Shown here in pieces: positions 35,098 through 43,732 of a DNA stretch of 64,000 nt (positions within the stretch are counted from its first letter, which is position 1; every line of letters starts with the position of its first letter). The position numbers were made by a program, and so were the translations under genes. The notes under the pieces are model-generated. The model was not told where the DNA came from. It worked only from the letters and a program-made list of their open reading frames with translations, and did not search any database. The DNA lies in NCBI RefSeq assembly GCF_943736995.1, contig NZ_CALSFT010000002.1:1240001-1304000 (forward strand), written 5' to 3'. This DNA is from Sporosarcina sp. Marseille-Q4943. GTDB lineage: Bacteria > Bacillota > Bacilli > Bacillales_A > Planococcaceae.

Positions 35098-36162
35098 TTG
35101 GAGAACATTGCAGTCGATTTGGGCTATGGATTTGTTAAGGCGTTATCATCATCAGGGAAGCGTGTCATATTCCCTTCACTGGTCGGGAAAGGGTACGACA
35201 GGGGGATTACGAATATCCTCGGGGATACACCGAATGACATGGCAAACATGCATGTAACCATCGAGAATGAAGATTATTTTGTAGGTGAACTTGCCAATGA
35301 ATCACGTTCGTTATCTCGTATCTTTGAACGTGAACGGTTCAATCATATTTACACACATATCCTTTTGAATACAGCCATACAGCTTGTCACGGGTGGCAGA
35401 GGAGGCTCAGTCAATCTGTCAACGGGTCTACCACTAGACTTCTATCAGGCACAAGCCAAGGACTTTCAATCATCCATCACTGGCATCCAGTCTTTTATTG
35501 AATGGAAGTCGGGTCCGTTAGTTGAGGGGGCGAAACAAGTGAACGTAGAACGCGCACTTGTATTTCCGCAAGGGGCTTCAGCCATCTTTTCAGCGTTGAT
35601 CAATCATGAAGGGAAGTTCACTTATCCTCAATTCATGAATCAAGGGTCTCTGATTGGTTTAATTGATATCGGTTTTAGAACAACTGATTTTGTCGTGGTA
35701 GAGATTCAGGCGAACGGATCTTTTGTTCCAAAGGCGAAGTTATCCGGTACTGTCGATGACGGTGTAAATAATTTGTATAGGGATATTCGACAATCCTTCA
35801 AGACACAAACAGGTGGCGCGGATTTGAGTGAGCTTTATATCAATAGGATTTTAAAGGATGAACAATTGAAGTATAAAGGAAACAGTATTGATTTCAGTCA
35901 AATTATTCAATCCAGTAAGAAGTCCATAGCCACTAACATTGTAGATCGCTTGAAAAACGTTTGGGCTGAAGAATCGGATCTTTTCGATGCGATTTTCTTG
36001 GCAGGAGGTGGTGGCGAGCTGTTCGAGCCTTTTATCCAGCCCCATTTTGAATACCGTTTGTTGAAGATAACGGAAAGCCAATTTGCAAACACAATCGGCT
36101 ATTTGAGATTAGGGAAGTCCGTATTCGAGCAGCTGGATCGCCGTCATAAGTCAGTGATGTGA
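35098..36162 (+). CDS. ParM/StbA-like actin-family partition ATPase
   Basis: 354-residue actin-like protein. Phosphate-1 loop AVDLGYGFVKA is at the N-terminus, phosphate-2 LIDIGFRTTDFVVVE is mid-protein (about residue 190) and the adenosine motif FLAGGGGELF is near residue 300, consistent with plasmid ParM/Alp-type filament proteins. TTG start with a strong AGGAGG. The RHH-like gene 1 bp downstream is the expected adaptor, so this is likely a type II segregation system on the ICE. Confidence 0.82.
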   Translation: MENIAVDLGYGFVKALSSSGKRVIFPSLVGKGYDRGITNILGDTPNDMANMHVTIENEDYFVGELANESRSLSRIFERERFNHIYTHILLNTAIQLVTGGRGGSVNLSTGLPLDFYQAQAKDFQSSITGIQSFIEWKSGPLVEGAKQVNVERALVFPQGASAIFSALINHEGKFTYPQFMNQGSLIGLIDIGFRTTDFVVVEIQANGSFVPKAKLSGTVDDGVNNLYRDIRQSFKTQTGGADLSELYINRILKDEQLKYKGNSIDFSQIIQSSKKSIATNIVDRLKNVWAEESDLFDAIFLAGGGGELFEPFIQPHFEYRLLKITESQFANTIGYLRLGKSVFEQLDRRHKSVM

Positions 36163-36163
36163 T

Positions 36164-36532
36164 ATGAATGCAAATTGGGAAAAGCGGTATAGCTTCCGTC
36201 TTCAAGAAGAGGATGAAGAAATTTATAACTTATTGGCACGCGTACCGGACAACAAGCGAAGCGAGACCATCAGGCAGATGCTACGTTTCGCGGTCCGGAC
36301 ACTATCGGAAAATCAAAAATCGAATAATGAGAACAGGCGATTGTTAAAAGAAGTGCAGCTATTGCGAGAAGACTTGATGAAACAACATTTAGAGCTATTG
36401 ACGAAAATCGAGAGCAGTCTGTCAGCCGGGAACGTCCAGGCAGATGATACAAATGAAGACTCGACAATAACAGAACAAGCGATAGACGATAGCGCTAGTG
36501 CGATGCTGTCGTCTTTCGGCATTGAATTCTAA
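36164..36532 (+). CDS. ParR-like adaptor (ribbon-helix-helix)
   Basis: 122 residues. The N-terminal region RYSFRLQEEDEEIYNLLARVPDNKRSETIRQMLRFAV has the ribbon-helix-helix pattern of ParR-type centromere binders, followed by a coiled coil and an acidic tail ending in a short conserved-looking hydrophobic tip (SAMLSSFGIEF). Its position immediately after the actin-like gene is diagnostic in plasmids. No centromere-like repeats lie right next to it; see the repeats at 48081-48327. Confidence 0.75.
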   Translation: MNANWEKRYSFRLQEEDEEIYNLLARVPDNKRSETIRQMLRFAVRTLSENQKSNNENRRLLKEVQLLREDLMKQHLELLTKIESSLSAGNVQADDTNEDSTITEQAIDDSASAMLSSFGIEF

Positions 36533-36555
36533 CCATTTATGGAGGTGCGAAAACA

Positions 36556-36945
36556 TTGAAGACTAAAGAAGAGCTACGTATAAGTAAGAAGAAAAAGTTC
36601 TTGAAAGTTTGTAAAACGTTGAGGGTGTGTGATACCTGTCTATTTAAAGAATTGGTGATGATGGGGGACCGATCGAATGACAGGGAGATGGTCGAAGCTC
36701 TCTGCGGTGGGTGTCCCAATTATATAGAAATGCGCAAAGTAGGTGACGAACTTTGGAATACAGATACGTATCTTGAAGCGATCCTTGAGAAAAAACAGGA
36801 CATAACCACCCAGGAAATATTAATGCTGCTTGACGAGGGAATTCCGAAGAAGAGAATTCGAGAAGCACTGGGAATCCGGTCGGCGATGGAGTTCAGAACA
36901 TTTATATCGGGACTTATTGAAAATGAAAGGAGACTATACCAATGA
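36556..36945 (+). CDS. Small zinc-finger-like protein
   Basis: 129 residues with a C25-x2-C28 ... C50-x2-C53 arrangement that should bind zinc (CDTC and CGGC), and a C-terminal helix-turn-helix-like part (DEGIPKKRIREALGIRSAMEFRTF). TTG start with GGAGGTG. The stop overlaps the next gene (ATGA). No known family recognised; probably a DNA-binding ICE protein. Confidence 0.65.
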   Translation: MKTKEELRISKKKKFLKVCKTLRVCDTCLFKELVMMGDRSNDREMVEALCGGCPNYIEMRKVGDELWNTDTYLEAILEKKQDITTQEILMLLDEGIPKKRIREALGIRSAMEFRTFISGLIENERRLYQ

Positions 36946-37376
36946 AGCTACTGGAAACAACTATCGATTCATATGTAGAAGCTGAATATCAAATAAAACG
37001 TCTTTTAACAGATACGCGGGACCTTATGAAAAATATAAATGTGTTCAATTTGAATGCTGATGCTGTCCAAAAATATCACATATTGTACAAAGCGATGGAG
37101 GGACTTGAGGAGGCTTATTCTTCTATCGTTGATTTGAATAGGAAGGTTTTGATAGAAGGACACTTGCTGAAGAATGAACGGGGACGCTATGAACTTCGTG
37201 GGAGAGAGTTTACGAGTGGTTCCTTGATTGACGTTTGGCGCGAAGACCCTGAAATGAAAGATGGGGGCTATTACATTTCTACTCGGATCGAGCACCGTGG
37301 AGGAGACTATTACTGCGTAGATATGCCTTATATAAAATTGGATGGATTGAAAGCTCGATACAGGGCTGCATCCTGA
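36942..37376 (+). CDS. DUF5348-like protein
   Basis: 144 residues: an N-terminal helical part and a C-terminal all-beta part LLKNERGRYELRGREFTSGSLIDVWREDPE...GGYYISTRIEHRGGDYYCVD that resembles DUF5348, common in Firmicute plasmids and ICEs. No signal or membrane segments. The role is unknown. Confidence 0.65.
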   Translation: MKLLETTIDSYVEAEYQIKRLLTDTRDLMKNINVFNLNADAVQKYHILYKAMEGLEEAYSSIVDLNRKVLIEGHLLKNERGRYELRGREFTSGSLIDVWREDPEMKDGGYYISTRIEHRGGDYYCVDMPYIKLDGLKARYRAAS

Positions 37377-37404
37377 GAATTTCATTGAGAAAGGAGCGAG
37401 GAAA

Positions 37405-38082
37405 ATGCAGATGAGTTTGGAACAAACCTATAAGGCGGTCATACTGAAAGAAATGTTGGAACAGGAATTCAAGGAACTTGAATCCGTTCAAAAAAACAAG
37501 GGCCGTGAAAAAATGATAAGCAGGGCAACCATGCGGAAAATCGTGAAACGATTGTTCATCTGGTTGCCTGTTTTTATGATCTTCGTGAATTATGTCCGTA
37601 ATGGAATTGACCCTTTTATTTTCATCTATGCACCTGTGTTTCTGTTTTACACTTCTGTCTATACGAGTGTAATACTCTTATTCATATGGGTTTACAATTC
37701 AGCCATCAGGTGCTTCTTCAAAGCAAAGAAGGTGAATCCAAAAGAGTTGGCATTTTATGAGCAAAATAAAAAAGCCATCCAGGTGAACATCGAAACTGTT
37801 AAGCATGCCTTGAAAAATCATTCATTGATACAGAAGTATTATTCCAAAGAGGTTTTGGAGCAATTGATTGCTTATAAGAGGGAGGGGAGAGTAAAAACCG
37901 ATCAGGATGCTATCAAACTGTTTACAAAGGAACATCCTTCATATGCTCAGCCCGTTTCTTCAAAATTAGAAAGAGGGTTTACGAAAATGAGTTTGCTCAT
38001 TCGAAACTTCATAGGCACGGTTGCAGCTGCATCTCTTTTTGCAAGCGGTATAAACCACCGGAAATATCGCAAGGGATGGTGA
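37405..38082 (+). CDS. ICE membrane protein
   Basis: 225 residues with two central hydrophobic helices (about 50-68 and 75-103), a long amphipathic region and a weak C-terminal hydrophobic segment. Good ribosome site (AAAGGAGCGAGG). No family recognised. Its place just before the TcpC-like gene suggests a part of the conjugation apparatus or its regulation. Confidence 0.6.
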   Translation: MQMSLEQTYKAVILKEMLEQEFKELESVQKNKGREKMISRATMRKIVKRLFIWLPVFMIFVNYVRNGIDPFIFIYAPVFLFYTSVYTSVILLFIWVYNSAIRCFFKAKKVNPKELAFYEQNKKAIQVNIETVKHALKNHSLIQKYYSKEVLEQLIAYKREGRVKTDQDAIKLFTKEHPSYAQPVSSKLERGFTKMSLLIRNFIGTVAAASLFASGINHRKYRKGW

Positions 38083-38111
38083 TGCGCGAATCTGTGAAAG
38101 GGGGTGAGTGA

Positions 38112-38333
38112 ATGTTTAAGCTTATTATCGGGACTATCCTTATGATCTTCCTAATCGTTGTGATTGGAAGCTTATTGTTGGAGCAATTTCCGTCATTGAT
38201 TCCTTTATGGGAAGAGCTGAAAATGCACGTTATCAATCTTTATGAGTCCTCATTAATTAAATACGGGACTGTGACTACACTTGTATTGATTGTCGCGATT
38301 TTTATCGTCGTTGGAAGTTCGAAGAAGTTTTAA
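38112..38333 (+). CDS. Small two-helix membrane protein
   Basis: 73 residues; helices at about 3-22 and 50-68 with a short loop. GGGGGTGAG ribosome site. Conserved only by context; perhaps an inner-membrane component of the transfer complex. Confidence 0.6.
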   Translation: MFKLIIGTILMIFLIVVIGSLLLEQFPSLIPLWEELKMHVINLYESSLIKYGTVTTLVLIVAIFIVVGSSKKF

Positions 38334-38372
38334 CGAAAGGACAACAAGAAAAATGGAGGGAGGTAATCGATA

Positions 38373-39518
38373 TTGAGGAAGAGATTAAATAAGTCGGGTA
38401 CTCCAAAGGACGGTCTTTTGAAAACGGCAGTTGAGATTTTCAAAAGAGCGAATGAAAATGAAAAACGAAAGAAAGAAATTAGAATACAGGAAAAGAAAAG
38501 CAGACCGAAAGGATACCGGGCTAAGAAGCTTGGGGCATTCACTTTCTGGTTGCTTTTTTCATTTATGCTGCTGATTGTATTCGTCAATGTATTTTCTTCT
38601 AATGGTCTCTCAAATGCAGTGACTGAAGGAGAAGAAGAATTGAATAAAGCAACTTCAGCCGAGGGAATTGAGTTCGCAAAAAGTTTCCTTGTAACCTATT
38701 TCAATTGGAACGTAGATAACGAGAAAAGGAGTGATCGAATCGGTAGGCTAGGTCGTTATCTACCAGACACATTGAGCGAGGAGGCGGTAACAGGCGGTAG
38801 CAAATGGAACTCGACACTTACCCGTGAAAGCATTGTGCTGAAGGATATAGACAATCTTGGAGATTCCAAAGCGCTTATCACATTTCAAGTGAAATTGTTG
38901 TTTCAACGGACGGCAGTCAATAACCAGACGGAAGATAAAGCAAAAAGTCCTCCCGAAAGGGTGAAGGCTGATAAGTATATTTCAGTCCCTGTTTTCTATG
39001 ACGAGGAAGAAAATCGTTTTATCGTTTATGACTTGCCAAGTTTCACCTTCGTGGAGCAGGAGAAGATTGATAGCACGATTGCTCTTGAAACGGACGGTCT
39101 AAAGTCAGTCACAGATGGCAGCACTCAAAACATCAAGGCATTCCTAGAGACGTTCTTTGAAGCTTTTTCAACAGACTCCAAGGACAAGCTAACTTATATA
39201 GTGGAGGATCCGAAACACCAAAATGGACTTAACCAGACAATGAATTTTGTCAGATTGAAGAACACGGAAATATTCGAAGGGAAAAAAGCGGAAGAAAAAG
39301 TGGTCAGAACAGAAGTGATCCTTGCGGAACCGGATACGGGAATTGAATTCACTTCCTCTTATCTCTTAGTGTTGGCCGAAAAGGAAGGGCGTTACACAGT
39401 TTTGCACATCAATAACAAGTCATACATCGATGAGTTGAAAAATAAGAAGCATGAAGAGGAAATCGAAGCGACTGAAGGTCGAGAGCTTCATAAGGAAGAC
39501 AATCCGGAAGATGAATAA
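38373..39518 (+). CDS. TcpC/VirB8-like conjugation protein
   Basis: 381-residue bitopic protein with a basic cytoplasmic N-terminus, one transmembrane helix (LGAFTFWLLFSFMLLIVFVNVF, about 51-72) and two tandem NTF2-like periplasm-side domains (about 95-235 and 245-360), the structure known for TcpC and Orf13 of Tn916-type systems. TTG start with GGAGGTAATCGATA. It likely bridges the membrane complex. A strong terminator follows within the operon. Confidence 0.82.
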   Translation: MRKRLNKSGTPKDGLLKTAVEIFKRANENEKRKKEIRIQEKKSRPKGYRAKKLGAFTFWLLFSFMLLIVFVNVFSSNGLSNAVTEGEEELNKATSAEGIEFAKSFLVTYFNWNVDNEKRSDRIGRLGRYLPDTLSEEAVTGGSKWNSTLTRESIVLKDIDNLGDSKALITFQVKLLFQRTAVNNQTEDKAKSPPERVKADKYISVPVFYDEEENRFIVYDLPSFTFVEQEKIDSTIALETDGLKSVTDGSTQNIKAFLETFFEAFSTDSKDKLTYIVEDPKHQNGLNQTMNFVRLKNTEIFEGKKAEEKVVRTEVILAEPDTGIEFTSSYLLVLAEKEGRYTVLHINNKSYIDELKNKKHEEEIEATEGRELHKEDNPEDE

Positions 39519-39539
39519 CTAGAAGAATAGGTGAAGATG

Positions 39540-39567
39540 ACGCAGACAATAGTCTGTGTTTTTTTAT
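39540..39567 (+). terminator. Intrinsic terminator inside the transfer operon
   Basis: ACGCAGAC-AATA-GTCTGTGT (one G·T pair) directly followed by seven T, 20 bp before the next gene. Confidence 0.85.
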
Positions 39568-39587
39568 TGTGGAGGGAGGTGAATTGA

Positions 39588-39809
39588 ATGAGTTTGGAAG
39601 GATTGTTTACATGGATTTCAGAGGAAATCAAGTGGGCATTGTTCATCGTTCTGTTTATTGCCCTGATTGTAACAGCTTTTAAAAGAGCGTGGATTGCGAT
39701 GATCGGTGTTGTTATCGGTCTTGCCTTCATTGGAATTTTCATCGTGAATCCTGATGTCTTGATTGGTATTTCCGAGTTTATTGCGGAGAAATTGAGTTTA
39801 GGAAAATGA
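39588..39809 (+). CDS. Small membrane protein, TcpD-like
   Basis: 73 residues with two hydrophobic helices (about 15-30 and 33-56). Size and position between TcpC- and TcpE-like genes match TcpD of pCW3-type systems. GGAGGGAGGTG ribosome site. Confidence 0.65.
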   Translation: MSLEGLFTWISEEIKWALFIVLFIALIVTAFKRAWIAMIGVVIGLAFIGIFIVNPDVLIGISEFIAEKLSLGK

Positions 39810-39908
39810 AACTCGCATTTATTTATCGGCAAGGGGGATTATCCTTCTTGCTTTTATAGATAGTGTACAGCATGGAGGTGAAAGCTCATTAAAAGGATTC
39901 CGCTGTAT

Positions 39909-40439
39909 GTGCTGAACAATTTCATTCGTTTTGAAAGGCAGCTTTATCAAATCTTCGGTTTGGAATTGGGAAGACCGCTGCGGTTGAAAGCAGTCATGTA
40001 TTTCATTTCGATTGCGCTAGTGGAAGTAGCCATTTACTTCACGCCTGGAATCGGTCGCTTAATCAATTGGATACCGGTGGGGATTTTGATTCTAATTCCG
40101 ATTGGACTAGCTTGGTTACTTGCTGACGTCGGGACGGAAGGAAGGTCACCAATCCACTTTTTCCGCTCATTCATTTCCTATCAAATAAGGAAGTTGAAGA
40201 ACAATACATTATACAGAGGACGAGAAGTGGAGAGAGAAAGGGATTATCAATTCCATAACTACTATACCTATGCTGAATCAAACGGGCCTGACGAATTGTT
40301 TGTTTTACCAAGAGAAGTTGATGAAGAGCATGCAAAAGCTATGAATTATCTGGCCCGTATTTTAAACGGAGACCTTGAGCTAAATGAGAAACCAACCACA
40401 GGTCCAAACGGTGAAATGGAGGGCGATAAAATTGCATGA
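39909..40439 (+). CDS. TcpE-family conjugation protein
   Basis: About 176 residues with two adjacent transmembrane helices (about 32-50 and 56-72) and the motif RFERQLYQIFGLELGRPL, typical of TcpE, a membrane scaffold of the transfer complex. The start is odd: GTG 39909 has no good ribosome site, whereas GGAGGT at 39875-39880 stands 8 bases before an in-frame ATT (39888) that would add IKRIPLY. A TGA at 39879 closes the frame further upstream. Confidence 0.78.
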   Translation: MLNNFIRFERQLYQIFGLELGRPLRLKAVMYFISIALVEVAIYFTPGIGRLINWIPVGILILIPIGLAWLLADVGTEGRSPIHFFRSFISYQIRKLKNNTLYRGREVERERDYQFHNYYTYAESNGPDELFVLPREVDEEHAKAMNYLARILNGDLELNEKPTTGPNGEMEGDKIA

Positions 40440-40464
40440 TGAAAAAACCTCAATGACGTAAAAC

Positions 40465-40507
40465 GGGAAGAAGCTGTTCTTTACGTGCAGCTTCCTTCTT
40501 TTTATTA
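40465..40507 (+). terminator. Intrinsic terminator between TcpE-like and VirB4-like genes
   Basis: GAAG-AAGCTG / CAGCTT-CCTTC hairpin with a TTTTTATT tail, 23 bp upstream of the VirB4-like start. Confidence 0.75.
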
Positions 40508-40529
40508 AAAATCAAAGGAAGTGGTTAAC

Positions 40530-43118
40530 ATGAAAATCGAGTTTCCCGTAAAACACATAGAGAATAACTTAGTCTTTTCTCATGACGGTACCGTTTGGGC
40601 TTACTATAAAATAGACGGTTTCAACTATGACTTTTTGGAAGATGACGAGAAGATTCTGCCCTTCCAACAACAAATGTCGTTCCTGACGAATGTAGGACTT
40701 GACCTTCATTTTCTTGTCGTGCCTAACCCAACAAATATAAAAGGAATTTTGAACTCGACAATCGAGGAAATGAAATTGAAAGAATATCCCCTGAAAGAGA
40801 ATGGGATTCAATTTATTGAGCAAGTCAAAAAAGCCCTTGAGAATGAGCGGGAATTGAATGAATCAAGTGAGTATCATCATTATATCGGTATTCAATTAGA
40901 TCCTGAGAAAAACAGATACGTTTCCGGTAATGCCGGTATCAATGCATTGACCTCCATAAAGATGTTTTTTGAAGGTTTTAGTTCCCCTCTTTATCAGGCT
41001 GTAGGTTTGTATCCGGATGATATTCTTCAAACTCAGATCAATGCATACCAAAGCCAAGCGGTTTCTATTGAATCTACAGTTGCCAATTCATTTGGTTCAC
41101 GAATCCAAAAAGTCACAACTGAAGAATTGGTCTTCATTATCGAAAAGACTTTTAGTACACGAAACAATAACACGGATGTTCAGCCCCGCACTTCCTTTGA
41201 AATCGGGACTGTTGTTGAGGGGATTGACAAGCAAGGAAACAAACATAAAGCGATTCGAAACAATAAAAGAGATTTCTTTGACTTGCAGAATACGAATATT
41301 AGGGAAATCGGACCGAAGACTTTGCAGTTAAGCCGAATCACAGACGACAATGAAATTGAAAACCTGTATTGCCAATACTTGACCATAGAATATATGGATG
41401 ACGTACAACATCATCCCGGCAGCGAATGGCTGTATCGTATTCAATTACGCATGCCATTCCCTTTGACAATATCCATACGTGCAGAAAACCAACCAAATGA
41501 AATCATCAAGAAGAAATTGACGAATGCAAAATTAGAGTTCAGGGACCAACGAAAAGAGGCTGAAAAAGGCGGACAAGCCGTTGATATGAGTGTGGATGTA
41601 TCCCAAAGCGGAACCGTTCAGATGGAAAACTATTTCAAACAAACTGGTTTCCCCGGTTTCGCCTGTTCTTTCGTTTTCAAAGTCTCTGCTGAATCCGAAG
41701 AGCAATTGAAGACTCGCGTGGGTTTATTAAGAAATGAATTATCTAAGTTCGGCTTGAAGATCGTGGCTCCATACGGTGAACAGCTTCACTTTTTGTTGGA
41801 GTCTATTCCCGGCTCGCGAAAATACCATGATGATTATAAGATGGAAGTCGCTCCAGGGGTGCTTGCTGGCATGATGTTCGGTGCCACGACGAATATCGGG
41901 GATAATCGTGGGTTTTATATCGGTCATACCTCACAGTTCTCCAAGCCGGTCTTTATCCAGCCCGATCTAGCTGCCAAGGCGTTCGATGGATTAGGAAACG
42001 TTGTGGATTCCATATCGGTACTCGTTGCAGGGATGACCGGAAGAGGCAAATCATTCTTCATGAATCTGTTCATTTATCTAGCCACATTGACAGGTTCGAA
42101 AGGGTTGATAATCGATCCGAAAGGAGACAGGACTGGGTGGGATAAAGGGCTGCCGTTCATCCCGAAAGAATTCATTGAGGTATGGACACTTGGCTCTGAC
42201 CCTGATGATGCAGGATCACTCGATCCATTTAGGACAAGTACGAGCATCGAGGAGGCCAAGGATATTACCATGGACATCCTATCATATCTTTCCAATATCA
42301 ATCTTAATGATGATGCCTACAATATCTTGAGTGAAGCAGTGGAGGAAGTTGCTAATATGCCTGACCCGTGTATAGGTCGCGTCTTGAGTTATCTCCATGA
42401 CTTGTATGAGAATCGCCCAGAAAGCATGTCTAATAGCCGTTATGAGTCATTAGAAAGGTTAAGGGGTACATTAGAAACTTTGAAACGCAATCAGTTGTCT
42501 ATGTTGCTATTTGGTGAAGTGGGGCAAAATTTTAAAGTGTTAGGTCACGATAAACCGATCCAGGTCTTGATGATTCAGAATTTGAGTCTTCCTTCATCCA
42601 GCGAAAAGAAGAATGCGCGGACAATCCATAAGATTTCCGAAGCCATAATGATATCCATCACCGCTTGGACAAAGCAATACATGTTCAAAGGGGATAGGGG
42701 AACCCATAAATTCATCCTTCAAGATGAAGCAAGTGCCATTGAGCGAAGTGCTATAGGTTCTGAACTGATGGATTTCATTGTTCGTATGGGCCGTTTCTAT
42801 AATACTACGCTTATGAAGGGATCTCAGAATGCTTCCGACCATGGGAACGATGTCGCAAACATGGGGATGAAATTCAGCTTCGGTTTACGTAAGACAAGTG
42901 AAGCTGAAGAGATGCTAGACTATCTTAATCTACCCAAAACAGATGCAAACATCGAAATATTGAAGTCGTTGGATCGCGGTGAAGCATTATTCCAAGACAT
43001 TTATGGACGGTCAGCCGTTGTGAAAATCAATCCTGTTTTTGTTGAATTGTTGGATGCTTTCGATTCCTCAACTTCATCCGAAGCGGAAAGGGAACGTGAA
43101 AAAGTTAGAGTTGTATGA
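40530..43118 (+). CDS. VirB4-like conjugation ATPase
   Basis: About 862-residue ATPase that energises the type IV secretion channel. The N-terminal half is the CagE/TrbE/VirB4 domain. Walker A GMTGRGKSFF is near residue 505 with IDPKGDRTGWD downstream; Walker B FILQDEASAI is near 730. ATG 40530 follows AAAGGAAG; the in-frame GTG at 40521 overlaps that site. It is in the expected place between TcpE- and VirB6-like genes. Confidence 0.92.
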   Translation: MKIEFPVKHIENNLVFSHDGTVWAYYKIDGFNYDFLEDDEKILPFQQQMSFLTNVGLDLHFLVVPNPTNIKGILNSTIEEMKLKEYPLKENGIQFIEQVKKALENERELNESSEYHHYIGIQLDPEKNRYVSGNAGINALTSIKMFFEGFSSPLYQAVGLYPDDILQTQINAYQSQAVSIESTVANSFGSRIQKVTTEELVFIIEKTFSTRNNNTDVQPRTSFEIGTVVEGIDKQGNKHKAIRNNKRDFFDLQNTNIREIGPKTLQLSRITDDNEIENLYCQYLTIEYMDDVQHHPGSEWLYRIQLRMPFPLTISIRAENQPNEIIKKKLTNAKLEFRDQRKEAEKGGQAVDMSVDVSQSGTVQMENYFKQTGFPGFACSFVFKVSAESEEQLKTRVGLLRNELSKFGLKIVAPYGEQLHFLLESIPGSRKYHDDYKMEVAPGVLAGMMFGATTNIGDNRGFYIGHTSQFSKPVFIQPDLAAKAFDGLGNVVDSISVLVAGMTGRGKSFFMNLFIYLATLTGSKGLIIDPKGDRTGWDKGLPFIPKEFIEVWTLGSDPDDAGSLDPFRTSTSIEEAKDITMDILSYLSNINLNDDAYNILSEAVEEVANMPDPCIGRVLSYLHDLYENRPESMSNSRYESLERLRGTLETLKRNQLSMLLFGEVGQNFKVLGHDKPIQVLMIQNLSLPSSSEKKNARTIHKISEAIMISITAWTKQYMFKGDRGTHKFILQDEASAIERSAIGSELMDFIVRMGRFYNTTLMKGSQNASDHGNDVANMGMKFSFGLRKTSEAEEMLDYLNLPKTDANIEILKSLDRGEALFQDIYGRSAVVKINPVFVELLDAFDSSTSSEAEREREKVRVV

Positions 43119-43150
43119 TAACATAAAAACCATTGAAAGGGAGTGATGTA

Positions 43151-43684
43151 TTGTATAAAAAAAGTACGTGGAGTTTATTTCTCCTCCTAGCCATGACTTT
43201 TCTTATGGCAGCGTGCTCCGCTGAAAACGAAGAAGGTACAAAAGCGAAGTCTGTTGATAATGCGGAGAAGTATGCGGATGTATTTGAAGTGACGGATGAG
43301 ATAGCTCATGATTTTATGGTTGTGAAGATTGAACAAAATTATCCAGAAATCTTAAAGTACTTGTCTTCAAGTGGAATAGAAGAGTTGAAGGAAGATAGGG
43401 AATACTTGTTAGAGCGGCACAGGTTGCCGGGTGAATTCGAGAAGATTGATGGAAATTATGAGCTAAGAAGATACGATAACTTTTATAATGCTGAAGATGA
43501 AGAGGTTTATTATAGGTATCGAACGCCAGATAACAAAGGTGTAATGGTTAATAGTTGGATTGTGTTAATGAAAAATGAAGATGACGAGTGGAAGGTACGT
43601 TCATACTTGGATTCGAGACCGGAAAAAATAAATGATGGTAACGCTGAAACTGGAACTATACTTCACAAATTACCGGAGGAATAA
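43151..43684 (+). CDS. Putative conjugation lipoprotein
   Basis: 177 residues with a lipoprotein signal (MYKKSTWSLFLLL...MAAC, C22). The mature part is acidic with a small alpha/beta domain. Start taken at TTG 43151 after AAGGGAG; the in-frame TTG at 43133 is unlikely. Located between the VirB4-like and VirB6-like genes, so possibly part of the channel's outer face or an exclusion protein. Confidence 0.72.
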   Translation: MYKKSTWSLFLLLAMTFLMAACSAENEEGTKAKSVDNAEKYADVFEVTDEIAHDFMVVKIEQNYPEILKYLSSSGIEELKEDREYLLERHRLPGEFEKIDGNYELRRYDNFYNAEDEEVYYRYRTPDNKGVMVNSWIVLMKNEDDEWKVRSYLDSRPEKINDGNAETGTILHKLPEE

Positions 43685-43732
43685 CTATATTGCTTCGAGA
43701 GGAGGTTTCAGGCTATTAGTAACCCTTGCTTA

